A stretch of 11,879 nt of DNA from Acidobacteriota bacterium. Lineage in GTDB: Bacteria; Acidobacteriota; Terriglobia; Terriglobales; Acidobacteriaceae. Of this stretch, positions 1-7,836 are shown one piece after another (position 1 is the stretch's first letter; every line of letters starts with the position of its first letter). The stretch spans positions 1 through 11,879 of the forward strand of contig JAKCDN010000052.1 of assembly GCA_021841795.1 (NCBI GenBank), given 5' to 3'. The notes below the pieces were generated by a model. The model did no database searches and was not told the DNA's origin. It was given only the letters and a program-made list of their open reading frames with translations. A program made the position numbers and the translations under genes.

Positions 1-1164
1 TACAGCGTTCGCCAGGCGGCCGCGCAACGCAATCACCGATCCCTTGCCGTCCGGGTGGACAGCATTCGTGAGCAGGATGATGTAGGTGTCGGTAACGGGA
101 TCGATCCAGAGCGAGGTTCCGGTAAAGCCGGTGTGCCCAAAGGAGCCGACGGGAAGCAGTTCGCCGCGATTGCTGGAAAAGGGCGAGTCGATGTCCCAAC
201 CGAGGCCGCGCAGGCTGGCGGCAGTGGCCGGCTGCTGCGGCGTCGACATTTTTTCAATGGCTTCGCGGGAGAGAACGGATGGGTTATCGCTGAGCAGATT
301 CTGCGCGAAATTCGCCAGGTCGTCGGCGGTGGAGAACAGCCCCGCATGCCCGGCGACGCCGTTCATTCTTCGGGCCGTGGGATCATGCACCACGCCGCGC
401 ATCATCTTTCCGTTTTCATCGAACTGTGTCGGCGCGATACGGGGGATCCAGTTTGCCGGAGGGAGGAATCTGGTCTCTCTCATTCCGAGAGGCCCGAAGA
501 TCCGAGAGATCGCGTACTCATTGAGGGGCATCGCGGAGATTTTCTCGACGAGAAATCCAAGCACTTCAAAGTTGATATCGCTGTAGAGAAACCGGGTTCC
601 GGGCGGATACAGGGGCGCGGTCTGCATGGCCATGCGGAAAGCCGTGTCGCGGCCCTGCCATGGATCCTTCAAATCCAGATCAGGCGGGAGGCCGGAAAAA
701 TGCGTAAGCAACTCGCGCACGGTGATCTGGGATTTACCGTTCGCAGCAAACTGCGGCAGATAGGCCGCTACGGGATCGTTGAGGCGGATGCGCCCCTGAT
801 CGAGCAACTGCATGACCGCGGTCGTGGTAACGATACACTTGGTGAGCGAAGCCAGATCGAAGATCGTGTCCATGGTCATGGCCTCGCGCGAGGGCTCGAG
901 CGAGCGCTCTCCGAATGCCTTGCGATAGACCACTTTGCCGTTGTGGCCGACGATGACCACGGCGCCGGGCGTATTTCCCTGCGCCACTGCCGTCAGCATC
1001 ATGGCGTCAATGGCGCCGAAATCCGGCGCGACTGCCACATAGGGGCCAGGCTCGCCGGCGGCTTCCTGTGCGGCAAGAACTGGATACGCGCCAAGCAGGG
1101 GCGCGAATGCGAGCAGGCAAGCCGTCGTCCGACGCAGCAGCATCATTTTAAAAAGACTCTTCAT
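1..1164 (-). CDS. Class C beta-lactamase-fold serine hydrolase (YfeW/PBP4B-like), 3' end missing
   Basis: Reading the minus strand from the ATG at 1164 gives 388 codons open to the window edge, so the C-terminus is cut off, probably by only a few dozen residues. Residues 1-32 form a basic start plus hydrophobic stretch ending in VLAA, a likely Sec signal peptide, so the enzyme should act in the periplasm. The penicillin-recognising triad is intact: S106-L-T-K109 (nucleophile and general base), Y194-S-D196 (the YxN-equivalent) and H344-T-G346 (the KTG-equivalent). The GVAGHAGLFS block near 269-278 and VHDPTA before it are typical of the YfeW-like branch. The start lies 2 nt after the murQ stop, with GAAGG (1171-1175) 6 nt upstream, so the two are co-transcribed. 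Family members are DD-carboxypeptidases, beta-lactamases or esterases. Because of murQ next door, a role in trimming peptides from muropeptides is my inference. The plus strand is also open here for 426 codons, but that frame is a GC-rich shadow. Confidence 0.92.
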   Translation of the reverse strand, partial: MKSLFKMMLLRRTTACLLAFAPLLGAYPVLAAQEAAGEPGPYVAVAPDFGAIDAMMLTAVAQGNTPGAVVIVGHNGKVVYRKAFGERSLEPSREAMTMDTIFDLASLTKCIVTTTAVMQLLDQGRIRLNDPVAAYLPQFAANGKSQITVRELLTHFSGLPPDLDLKDPWQGRDTAFRMAMQTAPLYPPGTRFLYSDINFEVLGFLVEKISAMPLNEYAISRIFGPLGMRETRFLPPANWIPRIAPTQFDENGKMMRGVVHDPTARRMNGVAGHAGLFSTADDLANFAQNLLSDNPSVLSREAIEKMSTPQQPATAASLRGLGWDIDSPFSSNRGELLPVGSFGHTGFTGTSLWIDPVTDTYIILLTNAVHPDGKGSVIALRGRLANAV

Positions 1165-1166
1165 TT

Positions 1167-2060
1167 TCAACCTTCGATCGCCTTCCGCACATTGCCGCGG
1201 GTGCGACGCAGACGCCGCGCCGACTCCGCTTTACTGGTGCCCGTTTTCAGCATCACGAGGGCCAGCGGCACGCTCCGTCCGGCCTTCCGGAGTGTGTCCG
1301 ACGCCTGCCGGGAGTCGACCCCGGTGAGTTCCTGAAGGATGGTCATGCCGCGCTGCATGAGCTTTTTGTTGGTCAGGTGCAGATTGACCATCAGATTGCT
1401 GTAGACGTAACCGAGGCGCGTCATGGCGCCGGTCGTGAGCATGTTGCAGATGAGTTTCTCGGCCGTCCCCGCTTTCAGCCGGGAAGAGCCTGCGAGGACC
1501 TCGGGACCGACCTCAGTTTCAATACTGATATCCGCGACCTTGCCCAAGGCCGAGCCGCGGTTGAAAGCGACGGCAACGGTGGCTGCGCCTTTGGCGCGCG
1601 CGTATTCGAGTGCGCTGATGGTGTAGGGCGTGTAGCCGCTGGCCGCGAGTCCCACAACGACGTCGCGCTTGCCGGGGCGGCGCGCGGCCATGTCCTTGCG
1701 GCCCATCTCCGCGGAGTCTTCACTCGCCTCAGTGGCCATGACCAGGGCGCGTTCGCCGCCGGCGATGACGAACTGGACCATCTTCTGGCTCACCCCGAAG
1801 GTCGGAGAGCACTCCGATGCATCGAGCGCGCCGATGCGGCCGCTGGTGCCGCTGCCAACGTAAATCAGGCGGCCTCCGCGCGCCAGGCGCTGCGCAACCA
1901 GATCCACCGCCCGGGCGATTTCGGGCAGCACCCTGCGAATCGCGCGCGGGACAAGCGCATCTTCACGATTCATCGCCGTCACCAACTCCAGAGAGCTCAT
2001 CCGATCAAGGTTGCCGGTCGCCCGATGGCGACGCTCGGTTGTCAGCTCATGCACTTGCAT
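1167..2060 (-). CDS. murQ: N-acetylmuramic acid 6-phosphate etherase
   Basis: The 297-residue product matches the usual MurQ length (E. coli 298). The cytoplasmic enzyme cleaves the D-lactyl ether of MurNAc-6-phosphate to give GlcNAc-6-phosphate and D-lactate, the committed step of MurNAc catabolism and of peptidoglycan recycling through this route. The N-terminus LTTERRH..NLDRMSS is typical. The SIS sugar-phosphate fold carries the signature GGRLIYVGSGTSGR (62-75), followed by LDASE(83)CSPTFGV. The ATEASE(114)DS segment supplies the second acidic residue. E83 and E114 fall at the same numbers as the catalytic glutamates proposed for E. coli MurQ. The C-terminal region (about 240-297) is the small helical domain normal for the family. 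The ATG is preceded by AAAGGA (2067-2072) at 6 nt. It lies 15 nt downstream of the symporter stop and 2 nt before the hydrolase start, in the middle of a tight operon. GlcNAc-6-P would then need NagA/NagB, which are not in this window. The identification is firm. Confidence 0.97.
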   Translation of the reverse strand: MQVHELTTERRHRATGNLDRMSSLELVTAMNREDALVPRAIRRVLPEIARAVDLVAQRLARGGRLIYVGSGTSGRIGALDASECSPTFGVSQKMVQFVIAGGERALVMATEASEDSAEMGRKDMAARRPGKRDVVVGLAASGYTPYTISALEYARAKGAATVAVAFNRGSALGKVADISIETEVGPEVLAGSSRLKAGTAEKLICNMLTTGAMTRLGYVYSNLMVNLHLTNKKLMQRGMTILQELTGVDSRQASDTLRKAGRSVPLALVMLKTGTSKAESARRLRRTRGNVRKAIEG

Positions 2061-2075
2061 ATCGAGTCCTTTGCA

Positions 2076-3548
2076 TTAGACGGCGCGCGACGATTCATTA
2101 GGCATGTACAGGCTGGCGGCGTAACCGAGAGCGAAGGTTACGAAGCTGCCCAGGGCCACGTACCAAGTGAACGCTACGTGCGTGAAGAGCCATAAGTAAA
2201 GATTCAGGATCAGTCCAAAGATCATGCCCACCATGGCGCCGCGCTCCGACGCCTTGCTGGTGAGCACACCAAGAAGAAAGACGCCCAGCATGCCGCCATA
2301 GGCGACAGATGCGATGGTCAATCCGACTTCGATCACGCGGCCGCCGTTGCGGGCAAGGATCGCCAGCAGGAACAGGACCAGAGCCCAGGCAACCATGGCG
2401 GCCCTGGACAGCCAGATGCGGCGGGCCTCGTCCGAGCGCGGACGAAGACGCACGTAGAAGTCAACGATGACGGTCGAGGAAAGTGAGTTAAGGGCGGCAC
2501 TGAGGTTGGACATCGCAGCCGCCAGAATGGCGGCAATCAGCAGTCCGCTGATGCCATGCGGCATGTAACTGACGATGAAGACAGGAAAGATGGTGTCCGT
2601 GCGCGTGAAGGCGGCATGCGGAGGGAAGATGCGATAGAAGACGAAGAGCATTGCGCCGATGGCGAGGAAGAGCGCGAACTGGAAGAAGATGACCACGCCG
2701 CTCGAGAGCAGCGCGACCTGAGCCTGCGTTCGGCTGCGGGCGGCCAGCAGCCGCTGCACGATGAGTTGATCGGTGCCGTGGCTTGCGGTAGTGAGAAAGG
2801 CTCCGCCGATTACCCCTGACCAGAGGGTGTAATGCGTCGTCCAGTTTAGGCTGAGGTCGAAGACACGGAACTTCCCTGCCTGGCCGGCAATTGCGTGCAC
2901 AGTGGCCCAGCCGCCGGGCACACGATGCAGGATGGTCAGAAGACCGACGATGGTTCCGGCAACATAGACTGCCTGCTGCATGACGTCCGTCCAGATTGCC
3001 GCCTTGAGGCCGCCCTTCAAGGTGTAGAGCAGAGTAAGAACGGTGACGATGGCGATGGACAGCAGGTCGCGGGCGAAGTCGCCCACGCCGGCGAGAAAGC
3101 CGCCAAGCGCCACGCGCACTACGATGGCCACAGCGAAGACGCGCACCCCCTCGGCCGCAGCACGGGTTATGAGAAATACTCCAGCGGTCAAGGTGCGCAG
3201 CCTTTGGCCGAAGCGGCGTTCCATCAACTGATAGGCCGTGACCAGATCGCCGCGAAAGTACTGCGGGATGAGGATAAAACTCACGACGGCACGGCCAAGC
3301 AGGTAGCCAATTGCCAACTGAAGGAAGCTGAAATCCTTGTCGTAGGCCAGGCCGGGAACACTGATAACGGTGAGGGTGCTGGTTTCGGCCGCGACGATCG
3401 AGAGGGAAATCGCCCACCAAGGAATCGCGTTATCGGCGAGGAAATAACCTTTGAGCGTCTTTTGTCCGCTATGAAAGCGCAGGCCGAAGAGCGTGACGCC
3501 GGCCAGATAGACACCGATGACCAGCATATCCAGCGTGTTCAATCCCAT
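2076..3548 (-). CDS. Sodium/solute symporter (SSS family), candidate amino-sugar importer
   Basis: The 490-residue, strongly hydrophobic protein should span the inner membrane about 13 times, the LeuT-like SSS arrangement. Family signatures are visible in order: LKGYFLADNAIPWW (32-45) and the SIVAAETSTLTVISVPG TM1 region (50-66); YTLKGGLKAAIWTDVMQ (175-191), the hallmark SSS loop; ASHGTDQLIVQRLL (255-268); and LAAAMSNLSAALNSLSS (342-358), where the Na+ site residues lie in this family. ATG 3546-3548 has AGGA (3557-3560) 8 nt upstream, which supports this start. It directly precedes murQ, with 15 nt between the genes. SSS proteins carry sugars, sialic acid, amino acids, proline or pantothenate; sequence alone does not fix the substrate. 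Placement beside murQ suggests MurNAc, anhydro-MurNAc or a related amino sugar (inference). Unlike the PTS protein MurP of E. coli, such a carrier would deliver unphosphorylated sugar, so a kinase would also be needed. Confidence 0.9.
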   Translation of the reverse strand: MGLNTLDMLVIGVYLAGVTLFGLRFHSGQKTLKGYFLADNAIPWWAISLSIVAAETSTLTVISVPGLAYDKDFSFLQLAIGYLLGRAVVSFILIPQYFRGDLVTAYQLMERRFGQRLRTLTAGVFLITRAAAEGVRVFAVAIVVRVALGGFLAGVGDFARDLLSIAIVTVLTLLYTLKGGLKAAIWTDVMQQAVYVAGTIVGLLTILHRVPGGWATVHAIAGQAGKFRVFDLSLNWTTHYTLWSGVIGGAFLTTASHGTDQLIVQRLLAARSRTQAQVALLSSGVVIFFQFALFLAIGAMLFVFYRIFPPHAAFTRTDTIFPVFIVSYMPHGISGLLIAAILAAAMSNLSAALNSLSSTVIVDFYVRLRPRSDEARRIWLSRAAMVAWALVLFLLAILARNGGRVIEVGLTIASVAYGGMLGVFLLGVLTSKASERGAMVGMIFGLILNLYLWLFTHVAFTWYVALGSFVTFALGYAASLYMPNESSRAV

Positions 3549-3604
3549 TGTGGCAATCCTGATTCACCGACGCGACCAGTACGAACAGTCTTACACGGGA
3601 GGAG

Positions 3605-3651
3605 GGCCAGGTCCGCGTCTTCACAGCGATGAAGAAGTTGCGGACCGGGCC
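3605..3651 (-). other. Intercistronic hairpin between the TonB-dependent protein gene and the symporter gene
   Basis: This inverted repeat lies in the 119-bp gap between the two genes. From outside in: GGCC (3605-3608) pairs with 3648-3651; after one A/G mismatch GGTCCGC (3610-3616) pairs with GCGGACC (3640-3646); then TCTTCA (3618-3623) pairs with TGAAGA (3630-3635), around a 6-nt loop. This makes 17 paired bases, interrupted by one mismatch and a 1/4-nt internal loop. No T-run follows in the minus direction, so it is not a standard intrinsic terminator. It could be an attenuator, a Rho-related end, or a 3' stabiliser that lets the outer-membrane gene be expressed at a different level from the symporter-murQ-hydrolase set. 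The structure is seen directly; its role is not known. Confidence 0.55.
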
Positions 3652-3667
3652 GGATCTCCGGTTGCGG

Positions 3668-6600
3668 TTAGAAGGTGAACTTGCCGGCGAACTGCATAAT
3701 GCGGGCGTCACGATAACCGGTGACCTCACCCAGATACGGTGAGAACCCGATGGCGGTGACAACCGACTGCACGTTGGTGTGGTTGGCAGCATTGAGCGCC
3801 TCGGCACGGAACTGGAAGTTGAGCCGATTCCAGACGCGGAAGTTGCGGAAGACGCCGAGGTCGAGAACCTGAGAGCCGGGCCCGTTGATGGTGCCGCGCT
3901 TGGCGGTTGCGGGAACGCTGGTATTGGCCGGGTTGGGAGCGGCAAAAGCGCCGGTGTAGAACCAAAGCTGGTGGTAGCCCTTGTTATGGATCTTGACGCC
4001 ATTACCGGTGTTGGGATTGCCGATCTGGTCAGCCCGGAGTCCGGCGTTGGTGTTGCCCAGAACCCCGATGCCCGCGTTATCCGTGATGTAGCCGGTGCTG
4101 GTGCGGCTGTTGTAGACGCTGCCGACCCCGCCGGGCAGGTTGTAGGAGGGCGAATAGGCGCTGCTGGCGGAGATCGTGAGCGGCAGGCCCGAGTTCACCG
4201 AATAGATGCCGCTGAGTTCCCAACCGCCGAGCAGCCGTCCGGTAAGGTTTTTCTGCTCGCGGAACCATGGCTCTTCAACGACCCAGTCGATGTTGAGGAT
4301 CTGGGTGCGATCAACCGCGGCGCGGCCGTAATCACCGTTGATGTTGTAGATGTTCTGGATGAACCCGGAGTAGTCCGCCTGGGCATTGGTGAGGTCGCGC
4401 GACCAGGTGTAGTTGGCGTCGAAGTAGGTGCTGCCCTTGAAGCGCTTGGTGACCTTGGCCTGGAGCGAGTTGTAGTTTGAATTGAAGATGGTGCGCAGAC
4501 CGTCAATGGCGAAGTATCCGAGATAAGGCCGGATCTGGTTCAGGACGCGGTCGCAGGTTGAGTTGAGGAACGACTGGGCGCCGGTGTCGGGATCGATGCA
4601 GGCGCTGCCGGAGTTCGACGGCTGCACGACGCCCACCCATGCGCCGGGCACGGGCTGGTTCTCTTCCAGCGCGCCGAGCAGGTGGGTACCGTGATCACCG
4701 AAGTAGCCCACATCGAACATGAACGAGGGCGAGAGCGCCTGCTGCACATCGAGGGAGAACTGCTGGACGTAGGGAGTCTGGAAGTTGGTCGGAACGGCCT
4801 GAATTCTGCCAGGATTTGTCGTCAGAGCGCTCAGGCTGCCGCCGGTGGGGTTATCCATCAGCGTCTGGCCCACCGAATAGGTAGCCACGGAGGGCGGATT
4901 GTTGAATACCGTGGTTTCGTAGTAGCTTACTTCCGCATTGTCGAAGGCCCATCCATAGCCGCCGCGGAGCACGGTCTTGCCGTCACCAAAGAGGTCAAAG
5001 GCGAAGCCGAAGCGCGGAGCAAAGTTGGCGTTCTGGGCGGCGCCTACCTTGTTCCCGTAGGGCGAGGCCTGGTTGTTATTCAGCGACGACGGGCCGTTGA
5101 AGATCATGCCGTTGATGTAGTTGATGCCGTTATAGTCGGCATTCGGGTTGGGCGACGTGGAGAGACCAGCATTGCTGCCAGCCTGGTTGCATGTTCCGGA
5201 GAAGCACATCAAGCCCGTGGTGGCGATTGTAGGCGCTGCCGAGGCGCTGTACTTGCTGGGCTCGAAGTTGCTCAACAGGTAGTTGGCATCCCAGGGCTGT
5301 CCGTAATAGGAGTAGCGCACGCCGAGATTGACCGTAAGCCGCGGTTTTACTTTCCAGTTGTCCTGAACGAAGCCCTCATACAGGGCAAACTTGATGTCGG
5401 TCACCGGATCTCTCGAGAGCTGACTGAAGCCGCCGTTCGCATTGCCGGTAAGGAAGTTGGCGAAGGCCTGCGACTCGGTGGAGCCGGCATCACCGCTGGC
5501 AGGAGCCGGAATACACGGGGGTGGATTCTTGCTGGAACAATAGAACTGCGAGTCGTTGGCGAAGGTAAAGGCGCCCTGAGTGCCGGTGGTGTTGTTTTCG
5601 AGCTTCTGATAGTGGTTGTACGAATAGCCGGCAATCAGGGTGTGAGTATGGAGAACCTTGGTGATGTCGCCGAAGATCTGGTGATTCGTGCCGTGATCGA
5701 CGTACGCGACACTGCCGTTGAGGGTCGTCATGCCGCTGATGGCAAGGTTCGGGATCAGGCCCACGGTATTGGTATACGGCAGGGAGGGCTTGACGTCAGG
5801 CGACTGGGCCGAGGCGAGAAAGCCGGAGGGCGTGCTGACGATGTTGCCGTTGGAGTAGGCATAGCCTACGTTGAGCAGCAGAGTGGGGCTGATGACATAG
5901 GTTGCGTGCGCCAACTGTTCGGTTCCAGGGTTGACGACGGAGGTGGTATTCGCGCCGGCGATGTAGACCGTGGTGAACTGGCCCTGCGGGAGAATCTGGG
6001 GGAAGGTATCGTGCAGGTAGCGGTAGAAGATGCTCAACTTCTGGCCGAACTGCTGGTCGATGCGCACCACGGTATCCAGGTTGTTGAAGACATCCTTGAA
6101 GTTGGTGAAGATGGTGTGCGGGTCGAAGCCGTGCGCGATGTCGTAGCTGGAATTGGGCACCGGAACTTTAGCGAAAACGTCTTTGAGGTAAGCCTGAGCC
6201 GTGGAGCTCATGGAAGTGACGTTTGTGCCGGTGGCGGTGCAGGTATTGGTCAGGGTTGAGGTATTGGTTGTGGCGGCAGTACAAACCGTGACCGGGGCCT
6301 GCGTCCACGCGCCGCCAACGTGCTGATAGGACTGGGTGAAATCGCCCGTGCGTTCCGACGCCAGAGGCACCGTGGCCGTGGCCTGCGACAGCACATTAAT
6401 GATGCGCTGCCATTCCTCAGAGACCATGAAGAAGGTTTTGTTCTTGCCGTTGTAGATCCTGGGGATAAGAACGGGACCGCCGACTTCAAAGCCGAAATCG
6501 TTGTAGCGATAGGGCGGAATCGGGGCGCCGAGGAAGTCGTTGGCATAGCCGTTGGCGTCGAAGTAATTATTACGGACGAACTCGTAGGCGCTGCCATGCA

Positions 6601-7393
6601 GCGAATTGGTTCCGGACTTGGTGACCACATCGACTTGTCCGGAAGCGTTGCGTCCGAACTGCGCGCTGTACTGCCCGCGGAGCGTCTTGAACTCGGCGAT
6701 GGCATCAGGGCTGGGATAGGTGTAGAGGGTGAGGTTTGCGCCGCGATCGAGGTTGTCGGCGCCGTCAATGGTCCAACTGTTGGAGGTGGTGCGGCCGCCG
6801 TTCACGGAGAAGGCCACGGTACTCGATGAGCCGCTGAGGCCCGCGGGGCCGCGAGTGAGGTCGTCGGTTGCGCCGCCGAAGGAGACGCCCGGCTGCAGGT
6901 TCATCAGAACCTCGTAGTTGCGTGTGATCAGCGGCATTTCGTTGATCTGGGTGCTGTTGATCAGGCCGGAGGAGGTAGCGTCCTCGAGGTCAACGAGCTG
7001 GGCAGTGCCGGCATCGACCGTCACGACTTCATTGGCGCCACCCGGGGACAGCTTGCGATTCACGGTAAGGGCGTCGGCGGCATGCAACACCAGACCAGAG
7101 ACCACTTCCGTCTTGAAGTTCCCGGACTCGAAGGTGATTTTATATGCACCCAGCGGCAACGAATCAGCGGTATAAAATCCAGCGGAGTCGGTCTTCAAGA
7201 CGCGAATATCCTGACCGCGGTCCGTATTGGTGACGGTGACGGTGGCACCCGGGATCACAGCACCGGTCGCATCGGTTACGGTTCCGCTGATGCTGCCGGA
7301 AACGCTGCTCTGCGCCGTTGCGTAACCGGCCGTAAACGCCAGCCCTATTGCGATCAACAGGGCAAAGAAGCATTTTGTGAATTTGTGCGTCAT
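3668..7393 (-). CDS. Oar-like TonB-dependent outer-membrane protein with carboxypeptidase-regulatory-like domain
   Basis: The 1241-residue protein starts with a signal peptide (1-27, cleavage after ATA before QSS). A carboxypeptidase-regulatory-like beta-sandwich follows (about 34-115: GTVTDATGAVIPGATVTVTN, then DSAGFYTADSLPLGAYKITFE). Next comes a plug-like region (about 120-255, including NGGRTTSNSWTIDGADN and QFGRNASGQVDVVTKSGTN), then an extended 22-strand-type barrel with long Asn/Thr/Ser-rich loops, ending in FAGKFTF with terminal Phe as in outer-membrane barrel proteins. No clear TonB box was found. Acidobacteriota encode many such proteins; they are thought to import or bind oligosaccharides and other large substrates, but few have known ligands. 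The ATG at 7391-7393 has a perfect AGGAGG (7406-7411) with a rather long 12-nt spacing. The gene lies upstream of, and in the same direction as, symporter-murQ-hydrolase, so peptidoglycan-sugar uptake is a possible job (inference). All eight cysteines of the mature protein form four local pairs. Confidence 0.9.
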   Translation of the reverse strand: MTHKFTKCFFALLIAIGLAFTAGYATAQSSVSGSISGTVTDATGAVIPGATVTVTNTDRGQDIRVLKTDSAGFYTADSLPLGAYKITFESGNFKTEVVSGLVLHAADALTVNRKLSPGGANEVVTVDAGTAQLVDLEDATSSGLINSTQINEMPLITRNYEVLMNLQPGVSFGGATDDLTRGPAGLSGSSSTVAFSVNGGRTTSNSWTIDGADNLDRGANLTLYTYPSPDAIAEFKTLRGQYSAQFGRNASGQVDVVTKSGTNSLHGSAYEFVRNNYFDANGYANDFLGAPIPPYRYNDFGFEVGGPVLIPRIYNGKNKTFFMVSEEWQRIINVLSQATATVPLASERTGDFTQSYQHVGGAWTQAPVTVCTAATTNTSTLTNTCTATGTNVTSMSSTAQAYLKDVFAKVPVPNSSYDIAHGFDPHTIFTNFKDVFNNLDTVVRIDQQFGQKLSIFYRYLHDTFPQILPQGQFTTVYIAGANTTSVVNPGTEQLAHATYVISPTLLLNVGYAYSNGNIVSTPSGFLASAQSPDVKPSLPYTNTVGLIPNLAISGMTTLNGSVAYVDHGTNHQIFGDITKVLHTHTLIAGYSYNHYQKLENNTTGTQGAFTFANDSQFYCSSKNPPPCIPAPASGDAGSTESQAFANFLTGNANGGFSQLSRDPVTDIKFALYEGFVQDNWKVKPRLTVNLGVRYSYYGQPWDANYLLSNFEPSKYSASAAPTIATTGLMCFSGTCNQAGSNAGLSTSPNPNADYNGINYINGMIFNGPSSLNNNQASPYGNKVGAAQNANFAPRFGFAFDLFGDGKTVLRGGYGWAFDNAEVSYYETTVFNNPPSVATYSVGQTLMDNPTGGSLSALTTNPGRIQAVPTNFQTPYVQQFSLDVQQALSPSFMFDVGYFGDHGTHLLGALEENQPVPGAWVGVVQPSNSGSACIDPDTGAQSFLNSTCDRVLNQIRPYLGYFAIDGLRTIFNSNYNSLQAKVTKRFKGSTYFDANYTWSRDLTNAQADYSGFIQNIYNINGDYGRAAVDRTQILNIDWVVEEPWFREQKNLTGRLLGGWELSGIYSVNSGLPLTISASSAYSPSYNLPGGVGSVYNSRTSTGYITDNAGIGVLGNTNAGLRADQIGNPNTGNGVKIHNKGYHQLWFYTGAFAAPNPANTSVPATAKRGTINGPGSQVLDLGVFRNFRVWNRLNFQFRAEALNAANHTNVQSVVTAIGFSPYLGEVTGYRDARIMQFAGKFTF

Positions 7394-7830
7394 AGCAGTC
7401 CACTGCCTCCTGGATATTTTTCGTTCGACCGGCCGAGAAAAAGCCCGAGGCTCTGCCCGGCATCGGCATCACAGACTGTGGGGTACCGAATGAATTCGCC
7501 GGCCGGCAGGAACAAAAGCGCCGACGAGGCTTGCAGCAAACGAATCAGGTGAACCCTCTGCTGTAGTAAGGAAGAGCCTCTTCTGTGTTCAGGCGAGGTT
7601 TCCTTGTGCATACCGGCATGCATTGGCCGAAGGCGCGATGCCTTCAGCAGACTGTCCGGTACAACCCGCGACGATCCTGAAGTCTCCGCAACCTGGCTGA
7701 AAAACTCAGCGCCGGCGCATCTACCGCACAAGGCAAATCCCGGCTCAGCACAGACAGCATCGGGAGGTTAATCCGCGCCTGAATGCGGTGGAAACTCGAT
7801 CATCGAACAAGTCATATAGATGACTGGATG
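7394..7830 (-). other. Long untranslated leader of the TonB-dependent protein gene
   Basis: If transcription starts near 7830, as the promoter suggests, the mRNA has about 437 nt before the start codon. I see no recognisable riboswitch or conserved RNA. Close to the gene, on the minus strand, AGCC-TCG-GGCT (7442-7452) is followed by TTTTT (7438-7442), a small terminator-like hairpin with a stem of only 4 bp. A reading frame of up to 113 codons ends by overlapping the gene's start (stop at 7390-7392), but it needs a TTG start, has no recognisable product and looks accidental. The leader could allow attenuation or small-RNA control. Confidence 0.35.
7810..7825. promoter_or_regulatory. Operator-like inverted repeat at the predicted transcript start
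   Basis: AGTCAT-ATAG-ATGACT is a perfect dyad with 6-bp arms and a 4-bp centre, lying a few bases after the predicted start of transcription. Its centre is about 37 bp from that of the dyad at 7848-7861, though the two differ in sequence. A third short dyad, TCGAT-C-ATCGA (7796-7806), follows. The cluster suggests repression of the outer-membrane protein gene by one or more regulators, or RNA hairpins at the 5' end of the transcript. Confidence 0.4.
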
Positions 7831-7836
7831 TATGAA

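Noticed and set aside
55..1335. Plus-strand open frame of 426 codons over the left end
   Set aside because: It lies antisense to the serine hydrolase and the end of murQ, both of which have clear catalytic motifs. Its translation is rich in His, Arg and Gly and matches nothing. Long antisense frames are common in GC-rich genes.
4682..6259. Plus-strand open frame of 525 codons inside the TonB-dependent protein gene
   Set aside because: It is antisense to a continuous 1241-codon gene with recognisable signal peptide, plug and barrel. Its Val/Gly/Glu-rich translation is typical of a mirrored frame, and it has no family signature.
7390..7731. Minus-strand 113-codon frame ending with a 4-base overlap of the TonB-dependent protein start
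   Set aside because: The overlap suggests coupling, but it needs a TTG start, has no ribosome binding site I can see, and its composition looks random.
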